Below are positions 36,495 to 47,273 of a DNA stretch of 64,000 nucleotides, in pieces; position 1 is the first letter of the stretch; the number at the start of each line of letters is the position of its first letter. Origin of the DNA: Chlorokybus atmophyticus (Eukaryota; Streptophyta; Chlorokybophyceae; Chlorokybales; Chlorokybaceae); the NCBI GenBank assembly GCA_009103225.1, contig RHPI01002069.1:397378-461377 (forward strand). The letters are read 5' to 3'. The position numbers and the translations under genes were made by a program. Below the pieces are notes generated by a model. The model saw nothing but the letters and a program-made list of their open reading frames with translations, searched no databases and was not told the DNA's origin.

Positions 36495-36698
36495 GCCACC
36501 ACCAGCGACAAGCATGCAACCTAATGGTTAGACACTAGCGCGAAGCATGCATCCACTTGAAGTGATAACTGGAAATGGCGACTTGATGGCTGACCAAACA
36601 GCAATTGCATGCTGCCGGGGGGAAAGGGGACCTTACCAACATACAAGCACGCTGCTGGCGTGTGAAATTGCCAACTATTGCACGCTACCATACGCAAA

Positions 36699-36701
<3 letters not shown>

Positions 36702-36738
<37 letters not shown>
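36702..36738. repeat. Short (GA)n microsatellite
   Basis: About 18 AG units, 210 bp after the long tract. Confidence 0.95.
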
Positions 36739-36739
<1 letters not shown>

Positions 36740-38502
36740 GGCAGCGTGCTGCACAGATGCGCACCTTGCTGGCAGGGGCTCTGCTGAGCGAAAGAAGGCG
36801 GCGACGCTCGCTCGCTCAACAAACTTATACACAAGCACCAAGGTCTTACGAATGGAAGTCCCAATAGCACCGGTGCAGCACCTCACAGGGGAAGTTGCTG
36901 CTGTGCATCAAGGGAGAGGATGAGCAACGGTCTCTCCATTCAGCTCCAACCTTAAACACACACACGTGCAACACTACAACACCCCACCCCACAAGGGATG
37001 AGGGGGAGAGCCCCTTCAACAGCTACAACCAGGCACCCCATGCTCAAGTGGCCCTCTTGTAGGGCAAACACACATTGATGTCTTAATCAATACTCATCAA
37101 ATTCCCACTGAAGAATGCAAATTGGCATTTATACCACATGCTGCTGTCCCGACCTGGCACACATGATGTCCAAGGCCACCTAGGCCTTTTCACTATGCGC
37201 GCGCTGACCTTGTTCCAACATCGGAACGAATAAACTCCACCTCGAGAGTATCAAACTACCTCGGGTTACTGTAGGAGTAATATTCCTACATTGAAACTAC
37301 AAACTCAGGCTCCCCTAGTACACTTACCTTGCAACTGTCACACCTGCAAATCGCACCACCACCGTACACATCCTGTGGTTTGCCAACTTGGCTCACAATT
37401 TTGGGACTGCCACTTCCTGTGCACAGGCAGTATTTGGCAGTATTGCAAGTTGCCACTTTGGCAACTCGCAATACTCGCAATAACAAGGCTTGCATACCAT
37501 ATGCATTGACCAGCTGTGACGGTGCTTGTGCCTTGTCACCTGTGAGTTGGTCCAATCAACCCTCTCACCAAGGCACGGTATTCACACCGGAACCTTGCCC
37601 CCTCTGCCAAGCACACACGCGCGCCCCGCCACTCGCGTACGCACGCGCATGCGCTCGAAGCTACACACCGACTTGTGTAGCGCCTCGGACCGTCACACAA
37701 GCAAGCACACACCAGTGGACACACGCTAGCAACCCCTGCTAACCACCCACACGCTTGCACACAAGAAACTAGGAAGCTTAAGGTTGTATTGCACATTGTA
37801 GAATGTCGCTTTTATACCTACCAGTCTGCTCATGCTACTGTCTAGACGATTTCCATGCTACACAAAACTAGATGCAAAGATGTTATTGCAGAATCTTATA
37901 GTGTACTTGTAGACCTTTTTTTGCGAACCAAAGATCTCCTGATTAGGTGCTCATATGGTCAAGTTATACTACGTGGCGCCAGGCCCTTCCAGAAATCTGG
38001 TCGAGCCCTTCTCGACTGGCCCTCTGTTTTCTGGCACCTTCCGGACTGGTCCTGGGGCCCTGGTCGATATCCGCGGCAGACTCATAACTCGTCGATATCT
38101 GCCACAAGTCATCAAACCGTGGTGCTCGTTAAATGGGCCAAAAAAGGTCCTATTATCATGAAATTTGGCCTCGACTGTTACACCAGCTCTGTGCTAGCCC
38201 TCATCGATGCCTTGTGTAGTTTATCACACTTCACAATCATTATAAGCTCGAGAGCAGACCTACATGCGAGCGTACCCCACAAGCACTACACACGCTTGTA
38301 AAAGTACGAGTCCTCAGTTGGTCTCTCCTGACTAACAGAAGTAAGGGACAGAGAATTACTTTTGCCAGCCTTATAGGCGTGACACTTAAAAAGCATACGC
38401 GATGCAACCCTACGGGGCTCTGGCGATTTGCGCACTGCTGCTCTTGCTCTGCGCATGTAGCGATAGCTAGCGAAACCTCGTAAAGCGTTCAGGGCTCTTG
38501 AA
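36739..38502. other. Gene-poor region, one possible exon
   Basis: No complete gene. A minus-strand segment 37412-37329 has good splice borders and encodes SQVGKPQDVYGGG followed by ICRCDSCK, a Cys-rich piece that could be an isolated exon. Confidence 0.3.
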
Positions 38503-39339
38503 AGCTGTCGGGTCGAGGGGAGTCGAGGGTCACGCTGTCTCGGACAGCTGCATGGACAGCCATGCTGTGCTGGACATGCTGCTGCGCCACCTGTGTAACG
38601 CGTAGCAAAAACTGAAAGATGACCTCAACCCTCATGGCGACAAGTGCTTCGTGCAGCTGGTGTGCTGCTGCTGGGTAGTACGGGCAGATGGAGTCGGTGT
38701 TCTCCCTAAGAACATGCTGTGCTATAGCATACAAAGTCAACAAGCCACTACTATAGGTAGTGCTGTTTATACAGTTCTTTGCGTGAGTGGAAGAGAAATT
38801 ACACTGTTAAGTGAGGTGAATGAGCAAGCAACACGTGGATGCTATGCCCTGACTGATGCCAACAAGCACACCGCGACCAAGTACACAAAGCTCACAGCAA
38901 GGACAAGCACAGTGCACAAGAACATGCACAGGCTCTCACACGGTGAGGGGATTCTTGGGATCCGGGACGGTGTGTTTCGTAGTTCAAGTCGCTTCACAAG
39001 CTCTTAGCTTTCTCACTTACAGTGTCATCAGCTGATCTGGTAATCACTGTGCCTACTTATACAAGTCAATTCATGACTGTCCAGAACATAAGCTAACGGT
39101 CATATCGAGGCTGTTTCCACAGGAAATTCCCACTCGATAAAGAACCTGACTTATAACTGAACTCACAACTGAACAGCTACGCGCGGTGCCTATGTAGGCT
39201 ATGGTCATGAGCTACTCTAGAGACATGACCTAGCTACTGGTCAGAGACGCGCGCGGGTTGCCATGCTGGTAAGCCGGGCGATGGTCTCGCTGTAGGCATG
39301 CCCGATGACGACTGGCATGCTTGGGCGATAGGCATGACA
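38503..39339 (-). repeat. 836-bp tandem unit, copy 3
   Basis: Near-identical to 39340-40175 and to the split copy 40176-40420 plus 50234-50836. On the minus strand the order of copies is split copy, middle copy, this copy. Each unit has an open frame on both strands (about 112-118 codons) with no recognisable family. Confidence 0.85.
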
Positions 39340-40175
39340 GCTGTCGGGTCGAGGGGAGTCGAGGGTCACGCTGTCTCGGACAGCTGCATGGACAGCCATG
39401 CTGTGCTGGACATGCTGCTGCGCCACCTGTGTAACGCGTAGCAAAAACAGAAAGATGACCTCAACCCTCATGGTGACAAGTGCTTCGTGCAGCTGGTGTG
39501 CTGCTGCTGGGTAGTACGGGCAGATGGAGTCGGTGTTCTCCCTAAGAACATGCTGTGCTGTAGCATACAAAGTCAACAAGCCACTACGATAGGTAGTGCT
39601 GTTTATACAGTTCTTTGCGTGAGTGGAAGAGAAATTACACTGTTAAGTGAGGTGAATGAGCAAGCAACACGTGGATGCTATGCCCTGACTGATGCCAACA
39701 AGCACACCGCGACCAAGTACACAAAGCTCACAGCAAGGACAAGCACAGTGCACAAGAACATGCACAGGCTCTCACACGGTGAGGGGATTCTTGGGAACCG
39801 GGACGGTGTGTTTCGTAGTTCAAGTCGCTTCACAAGCTCTTAGCTTTCTCACTTACAGTGTCACCAGCTGATCCGGTGAACACTGTGCCTACTTATACAA
39901 GTCAACTCATGACTGTCCAGAACATAAGCTAACGGTCATATCGAGGCTATTTCCACAGGAAATTCCCACTCGATATAGAACCTGACTTATAACTGAACTC
40001 ACAACTGAACAGCTACGCGCGGTGCCTATGTAGGCTATGGTCATGAGCTACTCTAGAGACATGACCTAGCTACTGGTCAGAGACGCGCGCGGGTTGCCAT
40101 GCTGGTAAGCCGGGCGATGGTCTCGCTGTAGGCATGCCCGATGACGACTGGCATGCTTGGGCGATAGGCATGACA
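39340..40175 (-). repeat. 836-bp tandem unit, copy 2
   Basis: The intact middle copy. It shows the uninterrupted sequence AAGTCAACAAGCCACTAC at 39570, which is the target site of the gypsy-type insertion in the neighbouring copy. Confidence 0.85.
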
Positions 40176-40420
40176 GCTGTCGGGTCGAGGGGAGTCGAGG
40201 GTCACGCTGTCTCGGACAGCTGCATGGACAGCCATGCTGTGCTGGACATGCTGCTGCGCCACCTGTGTAACGCGTAGCAAAAACAGAAAGATGACCTCAA
40301 CCCTCATGGTGACAAGTGCTTCGTGCAGCTGGTGTGCTGCTGCTGGGTAGTACGGGCAGATGGAGTCGGTGTTCTCCCTAAGAACATGCTGTGCTGTAGC
40401 ATACAAAGTCAACAAGCCAC
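40176..40420 (-). repeat. 836-bp tandem unit, copy 1, left part
   Basis: The part of copy 1 left of the gypsy-type element; its remaining 600 bp lie at 50234-50836. The last 15 bp (40406-40420) are repeated at 50234-50248 as the target duplication. Confidence 0.8.
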
Positions 40421-40464
40421 CCCCCCTGGGCTCTGGGGAAGGTTCCAGCTCCAGAGCTCAGCTG

Positions 40465-40691
40465 CTAACGCAAGTGAGGAGGGCCGTTGGTACGGCAATC
40501 GTCGCACCAATACTCCTCTATAGGTATAGTGTCCAAAGGTGGCTCCAGGCAGTAGCAATGCAGGCCCTTGTTGCAGCCATCGCAGAGCATCATGAGTGCG
40601 TCGTCGCCGGCGCTGCCGCAGTGTTCAGATCGTGTGCTGCGCGCGGGACGAGGGTGCTGGATACGCCCGAAGCCGGCTACGTAAGGAAGGT
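40465..40691 (-). pseudogene. PHD finger at the C-terminus of the gypsy polyprotein
   Basis: Encodes a PHD-type zinc finger: LCDGCNKGLHCYCLEPPL followed by IPIEEYWCDDC, the typical order of zinc ligands. The first Cys of the usual opening CxxC is replaced (RSEHCGS), so one ligand may be lost. PHD fingers bind histone tails, often H3K4; in a retroelement the likely use is guiding integration to particular chromatin, as chromodomains do in chromoviruses. If TRIM copy 2 and one copy of its 5-bp duplication are ignored, the frame runs directly on from the integrase C-terminus, and 534 bp (a multiple of three) separate the halves. It is therefore part of pol and not a host exon. Confidence 0.75.
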
Positions 40692-41220
40692 TGTCACAGC
40701 CCACTCGACCACAAAAGACTTAGTGCTTTTATGGTCGATTTGTGGTAATTAATGTACCTTCCCGTTGCATTCCCCCCCACTTAAGAACGCTGACGTCCTC
40801 GGCAGCTGGCGGCCATCAGCTGAGGATTCTTCCCAGGGGTCTGATTTAGGGTCGGTCACCGGCCCCACCATCCAAGGACCGGCCAATTTAGGCCCAAACC
40901 GGTCAACGCGCGCATAGCGCGCCGCTGCCGGCCCCACAGGTTGCGTCGCCGCGATAGGCAGGTCGCGCCCTGCCGCGCCGACTGAACTGGTCAGTTCGGC
41001 GCGACTGCCATTAGGCAAGTCGCGACCCATCGATGATGGCACTCATAAAGTGACCATTTACGATTATTGGATCGAGAAACGACGACCGCGGAATTCGTGT
41101 GCGAGGCAGGAATCGAACCCGGGTCTCAAGCTCCGATCTCGATGTCACAGCCCATTCGACCACAAAAGACTTGGTGCTTTTATGGTCGATTTGTGGTAAT
41201 TAATGTACCTTCCCGTTACA
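40692..41220 (-). mobile_element. TRIM element copy 2, complete
   Basis: Full 529-bp element on the minus strand: 5' LTR 41220-41143 (78 bp), interior, polypurine tract (CTTAAGTGGGGGGG, about 40783-40770) and 3' LTR 40769-40692. Perfect target duplication AAGGT at 40687-40691 and 41221-41225. It sits between the integrase and PHD-finger coding regions of the gypsy-type element. The LTRs differ at about three positions. Confidence 0.9.
41101..41163 (-). other. tRNA-like segment across the TRIM LTR/interior border
   Basis: On the minus strand, TGGTCGAATGG (A-box-like) at the LTR end is followed by a 5-bp anticodon-type stem with a 7-nt loop (ATCGGAG, with T33), then GGTTCGATTCC (B box) in a T-arm-like hairpin. 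A D-type stem (GTC/GAC) is present. No acceptor stem pairs, so this is not a tRNA gene. It may be an internal RNA polymerase III promoter or a captured tRNA-derived head. Confidence 0.55.
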
Positions 41221-41229
41221 AAGGTGACA

Positions 41230-42600
41230 TGGCGCACAGTTCACCATGTTGTCCTTCAACCTCTCTCCGTTTTGACCAAGGAGGTTCAGCACCCCTGTGG
41301 GGTACACTTTGAGTACCTTGTAGACGGTGCGGCCTACGGAGGTGTCAAGCGTGTCTTTGGTGGCTGCCATGCGATAGGCAAAGTCCCCCGCTTGGAACCG
41401 CCGTTGGCGCTCCTTGTAGAAGCCGCTGCGTACGCGCACGTAGCGCAGCGTGTCGCGATGCTGCGCGATGCGCAGGTTGTTGAAGGCCATGGGGACGGTG
41501 CGCTCGAAAAGCGCGGCGCGCGTGGTGATGTCGTGGTGCATCCAGTCAGGGTCGTCGAGGTTGTTCACGACGCGATCCACCTCCTGCTGCGCACGGAAGG
41601 GGAGCAATGGTGGTCGCCCGAACAGCAGGTAGTACGGGCTGTACTCTCGCAGAGCTGCCTGCTTTAACAATCGATATCCAAGGGCCACCCACGGGAGGTG
41701 GTCATCCCAAGTGTTCTTCTCGTACTCCAGCACGTATTTGCGGAGTGCCTTCTTGATGGTCTGTACTGTACGCTCGGCGAGGCCGTCGGCTTGAGGGTGA
41801 TCACGCGAGGTACGGCGGTGGTCGATGTAACATTTGTCCAAGAGGGTGTCAAATTCCCCTCTGAACTCAGTACCTTGGTCAGTGATGACCGCGGCGCAAC
41901 TGCCAAATCGGCTGAGAACGTGAGAGAGGAAGGCTTGAGACACCCCCCTGCTGCTCTTGTCGGGTAATGGCACCAGCTCCACCCATTTGAAGAAGTGCTC
42001 GATGATGACCAGGATGTAACGGTTGCCACGTGCTGAGGGTGCCAAGTCCCCCAAGATGTCGAGTCCCCATCGGTAAAAGAGACCGGAGATGGGGAGTGGG
42101 TGCAAGGTGGCGCTACGCGTGTCGAGGCTGGCGCGCACCATGTCACACTGCTGGCAGTGGCTGACGAACCTTTGCACCTGTACTGTTAATCCATACCACC
42201 AATATTGTGCCCTCATAAGGCTGACTGTAAGCTTGACACCGAAGTGTCCAAGCTCAGTGTGGAGGGAAGTGATGATGCCCTCGCGCGTGACTGGTGTCGG
42301 CACTTCCTTGTCTTCGTCGTGGAAGCGGCGATACAGCTTGTCACCTGCCCATCGATAGTGACGGGTGCGTTGGTTGACCCGGTCCTTCTCTCGAGCGCTC
42401 ATGCCGGAGGGAAGCTGGCCGCTTTGAAGAAAGGAGAGTGATGGCTTGTCCTGCCATATGTCCTGCCTGGTGTCAGTGGGCGCCAGCTCTGTGTCATCGA
42501 CGTCGATGTCGGCTGCATGGGCGTCTCCCAAGGGTGTGATTGCCGCACGGTCGGTAGACTCAAGGGCAGGAATCTCCTCTACCACTGCTGAGGCCGTGGT
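41230..42600 (-). pseudogene. Gypsy integrase
   Basis: Integrase that would insert the cDNA into the genome. It has the N-terminal zinc region (HTELGHFG ... HCQQC), then the DDE core: the first Asp in WGLDILGD, the second in VITDQGTEF, and the Glu in the QADGLAERT region. The C-terminal region (VYKVLKVYPTGVLNLLGQNG) is of the gypsy type. This section has no stop codon and is the best preserved part of the element. No chromodomain follows; a PHD finger does. Confidence 0.88.
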
Positions 42601-44487
42601 GTTGGTCTTGCGCCCTGAGCGCAATGCGGCAGCAGCAAACATGGCTGCCATGGTGGGGGCTGTTGCTGCAGGGATGAGCTCATGCCGAGCTCCAATTGCG
42701 TCGTTGGTGCTGAGGTGAGGGTTGCGACTGAGGCCATCGGCGTCTTGGTTGGTGAGGCCAGCGCGGTGGTCGATCTCGAAGTCGTATTCCTGCAACAGCA
42801 GGGCCCATCGAGCAAGTTTCCCTGTCAGATGTTGGTTGGTCATCAGCCACTTGAGGGGCTGATGATCGGTGATCAGTTGGAACTGTCGACCAAAGAGGAA
42901 AGGTCGGAAGAAGGAGATAGCCCACACTGCAGCGAGGCACTCCCCTTCATAGCTGCTGTAGTTGGCCTCGGCGCTGTTGTTGCTTCAGCTAGCGTATGAC
43001 ACCACCCGCTGCTTCTTGTTCTCATCGTGCTGCACCAGCACCGCTCCCATCCCCAGCTTGCTCCAGTCGGTGTGAAGGATGAAAGGCTTGGCGTAGTCCG
43101 GACGTTGAAGGATGGGAGCGCTGGTGAGCCTGCTCTTCAGCTCCTCGAAGGCCTGCTGTTGCGGCTCCTTCCACGCGAACTCCACCTCCTTCTTTAGTAG
43201 CTCGTTGAGGGGCCTTGCGATCTTCGCGAAGTCCTTCACGAACCGGCGATAGTAGTTGGCAAGTCCCAAGAAAGCGCGCAGACGTGTGAGGTCTGTCGGG
43301 GCAGGGATAGCTGCCAGAGCCTGTAATTTTGCCTGCTGCACATACACACCATGGGGCACAATCATGTGCCCTAAGTACGGCACCTTGTGGGTGAAGAAGG
43401 TACACTTGTCGGGGTGTACGGTCATCCCCACTCCCTTGAGTCGTTCCAGCACCGCTTCGATGTGCTGAAGATGCTCCTCGTTGCTGCGGCTGAAGATGAG
43501 GATGTCATCGATGTAGCACCGCGCGCAGTCCAGCCCCTTCAAGGCTTTGTCCATGACGCGTTGAAACTTGGCGGGGGCATTCTTCAGCCCGAACGGCATT
43601 ACCTTCCATTGGTACAACTGTCGGTTGCCCCAGAAGGAGGTCTTGTGCTTGTCCTCATCCTTTATGGCGATTTGGTTGTACCCCTGACGCATGTCTTGCT
43701 TGGTCTTGCTGTTGAGGGGGCGATAGTCGCCACACATGCGTCGCTCTGTCCAGTTGCCTGCTGAATCCTTCTTCAGTGGCATGACGGTTGCTGCTGCGAA
43801 GTCCGATGTGGACTCTTCGATAAGGCCTGCATCAAGCAGCGCCTTACATCTCTGTTCCACCAAGTCTTCTTCCAACTTGGAGAGCCTATATTGTCGTCGG
43901 AACACCGGGTCAGTGTCCACCAGCTCGATGTCCATCTGGTACACTGAGCATGTACCCAATTCCTTCACATTGAAGCTGAATTGGCTCCTCCATTTATTGA
44001 GGAGAGCCTCCAGCATCTCTCGAGTGTCTTCTGTGGCCAACGAGCCAATGGCATGGTCCCAGGAGGTTGCATTGGCAACCACAGGAATGTCCTCCACTGT
44101 CACTGCTGCTTGCTCCTCCATGTGGATCACCTCGAGGGCTGTGTGAGCTGCCTTGGTGTCGGCTACGCGATCAGCCCACCCCCCAGCCAAGTGTTTGAGA
44201 TCCTCGAAGGACACGTGGTGGTCCTGCAACGCGAAGCTCAGCTCCAGCAGCCATACCATGCTGTTCTGCTCCATAGCGCGACCAAGCAGCTGGCATTGCT
44301 GACTGTCCGTCAGCGATGAGCCCGTGATGCTGTTGAGGAAGCATCCCATGGCGCGTTCACGTTCGCGTGCGTTGGGTTCTTCCAGCTTGTTAGTGGTCGC
44401 ATCGAACACCATCCCGTCACCACCGTTCCAAAATGCGTAGGAGCCCGGGCAGGACACCAATGTGGGGAGTGCGCGACGGGGCTGACC
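42600..44487 (-). pseudogene. Gypsy reverse transcriptase and RNase H, internally deleted
   Basis: Copies element RNA into DNA. The YIDD active site is present (about 43505-43520), as are RRMCGDYRPLN, MPFGLKNAP and FLGLANYYRRF. Between DYRPLNSKTKQD and MRQGYNQIAI roughly 25 residues usual in gypsy RTs are missing, including motif A with the first catalytic Asp, so this RT cannot be active. RNase H follows (ILHTDWSKLGMGAVLVQ), interrupted after VVSYAS by TGA where Arg (CGA) is usual. TAG at about 44488 separates this block from the methyltransferase. Confidence 0.88.
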
Positions 44488-44499
44488 GGGCTAATTGCA

Positions 44500-45215
44500 C
44501 GGGTAGGAGTGGTTGTGGTCATGACGCAGGATAGGTTGTGCTGTGCGGCCGGGGTCAAAGATGTCATCGACCAGCAGGTTGCGCGGCCGAGCGCTGCGCG
44601 TGTATTCTGCGGTCATGAATTCCTCCACGGTGGCCAAGTTTGTCCATTTGGCACGTACACGATGTGCGCGCGAGCCATGTCGTGCCGCGTTCACCTTGAG
44701 TGGGTGCCCCAGAATGGAGCAAACTTGTCGGTAGCTGAAGGCCACGTGCGGACGCTTGTCGTCCTCTGAATGCACATTTTCGATGACGTACCCCAGGGGT
44801 CTGGAGATCTGGTGGTGTTGAAGGAGGTGGATAATTCTCATCAGCTCCCAGAACAGCCCGGAGCGAGGGTTTTTGAGGCCTTGCCCCTTGCCTGCCCTGG
44901 AGTGCCCTTGGCATTCCCATCCAGCTATTAACAGGTCGACGTTGCCGAGGGACAGTAGGTGATCTTCGGTGATCAGCCAAAGGTCCTGTGGCAATGCTTT
45001 GAGGCTGCCTTGCAACGCCGAGAGGGTAGTTGACGTGGGTACCTGGCGTGCAGTTGGCGTAAGTGGTGCTTGAGGACCGTTTGCGCGTGTGGGTCTGGGT
45101 CGCAGTAATAGTATTTGACAACCTTCACGCCCGTGTTGAGGACCGCAGCAAGACCGCTGCCAATGCCTCCAAACAGCTCCAACACTGTGATGCCCTGTTG
45201 CCTGCGAAAGGTGTG
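44500..45215 (-). pseudogene. C5 cytosine DNA methyltransferase domain of the gypsy polyprotein
   Basis: DNA methyltransferases transfer a methyl group from S-adenosylmethionine to cytosine. Motif I is VLELFGGIGSG (about 45190-45155), followed by an acidic segment (YYCDPDPHAQTV). Motif IV is DLLIAGWECQGHS (about 44940-44905) with the catalytic Cys but Glu in place of the usual Pro. Motif VI is VIENV (about 44785) and a motif VIII-like RAHRVRAKW follows. The last resembles DNMT3/DRM-type enzymes. Motifs I and IV are in different frames; the switch lies near 45010-45060. The domain sits between protease and RT. Methyltransferase-bearing retrotransposons were reported in dinoflagellates and charophytes (de Mendoza et al. 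2018, Nature Communications). Confidence 0.82.
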
Positions 45216-45559
45216 GAACTCCACCACTCCGGTGGCCACCATATGGTGGTCCTGCACCTTGACGTGGCTTCGGTAGTTGGGGAAGCGCGTGGTGATCAGT
45301 GGATGGCTGAGCAAGATGTGTGCGTCCACCTGTGCGCGCCAACGCCGTTCAGCTGGGTCTTGTAATGCTACTTCCACGGTGGCATCCTCCTGCTCCTCGT
45401 TGTACGGGGTGGGAAAGGAGTCGACGGTTCGGCACGGGGTCGCAGCACCAGCAGCGACTTGCGTCCGAGCGCCGTCGTGTGTGGCCATTACAGCCTTCCG
45501 GGTGCGAGCGTGGCTGCGTGTGGCCATGGCAGCCATTTTGCGTTGGGCGCGCGTGCGCG

Positions 45560-47273
45560 AGACCAACTCGAGAGGCAGGAAACCCTGCACCTCTCCGTCA
45601 TCCTCATCCCAATGTGGCCGAAACCACGCTCGCTCTGTCCAGCAGTCGAGGCCCATGCCCACAGGGAAGTTGAAGTCCTGCCCAAGCAGAAAGTCGAAGG
45701 AGCCGGCATCGTTGACCACACATTGCTGGACGATCTCGGTCGTGTGGGTTGGGTCCAGCCATGTCAACCGAATGCAAAAGGCCTCCCTGGTGACTCCCAT
45801 CACCTTATCTCGGCTACCTGTGGCAGTGGCCAACACGTACGGGCAAGGCACCAAGTCGGAGCTGGTTATGCCTAGGGACCGCGCGAGAAAGCGCCCGATG
45901 ATGACAGGCTGTGCTCCGGTGTCCAACATTACTTGCTTGGGTGCCAGGCCGTTAATGGTAACGTGCTTGCCTTGGTTGGCCACCATGGCAGCATTGTTGT
46001 CGATACGCAGCCTCTTCATACGAGGTGTCTGCACCTCTGACTCAGTTGTCTTTGCTGGAGGTGCTGAGCGCATGGCAGCCAGAGCTCCTCTGCCTGCTGG
46101 ATCCGGAGAACCCCCTCCTTGCCCTCTCCCTCTGCCGAACCGACCTTGTCGTGGTGGTTGGTAGACACGGGGGGGCCTTGGTGCTGGAGGTTCCGGCGCT
46201 GGTTGTAGTGGCGGCGCAAGTGGATGCCGCCTCTGCGAAGCTGGAATCATGCCCGCGGGTGTACCCAATGGCTGTGGAGGAAACCCCGGCGGACCCAGTG
46301 TTTGTGGGCCTGCCTCGCGTTCAGCTTGCTCCGCGGCGTACGTCCATCGGACAGCATGAGCCGCTTCTCTGACCAATGTCCCTTCCCACGTGGCCGTGGG
46401 CTCGGTGTCCATGTCGGTCCAATGATGATATTGAGGCATGGGCTGCAGGTATACGGCGCGTAGTAGCTGTCGCCGCATGTCGTGAGTGATGGTGGGGACT
46501 CGCAAGATCCCTGCCATGTAGGCATCCCACCTTCCTTGTACCACTCCCATGTCGAGCACGGTCATGGCGCGAGCGCGTAGGGTGCGCTGGAGGTCAGTCT
46601 GCTGTGCGTGTAGCTCATGAGCAATGACGATGCGCCGCCGTTGCCGTGCGGCTTCCACCCCTGGCAGCCGCAGCATTGCCTCTTGCACTCCCTCCAGCGT
46701 GTCCGGGGCTGTGGTGGCAGCCTCGTCGTATGCTTGTCGCAGCGAACGCACGAATGCCCCCAACCATGATGCTCGGTTGCCAAAGGCAAACAGGGGGACA
46801 GCAGGGTGATTGGTAACGAGCCATGTCACGAGACGGGCTCGAGCGGCGCTGCCCTCTTGCATCCCCATCATCGGTCTTAATGTGTTGCCCTCAGGCCTGT
46901 GCAACATGACTGCTTGCCGGATGAGTGCGGTACGGAGTTGTTGCTCCCCCACCATACCAGCTCCTCCTCGTGTGTGGTGTCCCCTTGCGGGGGTGAGGAA
47001 CCCTCGCCCTACATCGCGTTGATCCTCAGGCATGTCTTCGACCAAAGGAGGCAGCAGCGGGGCGATTACCCCCCTCAATTGTTGCGCCAACGCCCTCGCT
47101 TGGTCTGCAACAGTTGCGTGTCCTGGCTGCTCGATGGCGACTGCCGTGGAGTACGCTGTGGTCAGCGCCGTGGAGGCGCTGGCAACATTTGCTGGCGCTA
47201 CGGTTGGTACGATAACGGCGTGTGCTGCTTCGTACGCTTGTCGGCGCGTCTCCACTTGGGCAGCTTGGTCCAT
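45560..47273 (-). pseudogene. Gypsy pol N-terminal part with aspartic protease
   Basis: Begins in a -1 frame relation to gag (overlap 47198-47273) without an obvious slippery heptamer. A Pro/Arg/Gly-rich region (near 46100-46330) precedes the retropepsin: KQVMLDTGAQPVIIG, with the catalytic DTG, about 45945-45905. The protease would cut the polyprotein. No stop codon interrupts this section. Confidence 0.8.

Noticed and set aside
41101-41163. A true tRNA gene
   Set aside because: D, anticodon and T arms can be drawn, but the acceptor stem does not pair and the segment straddles an LTR border.
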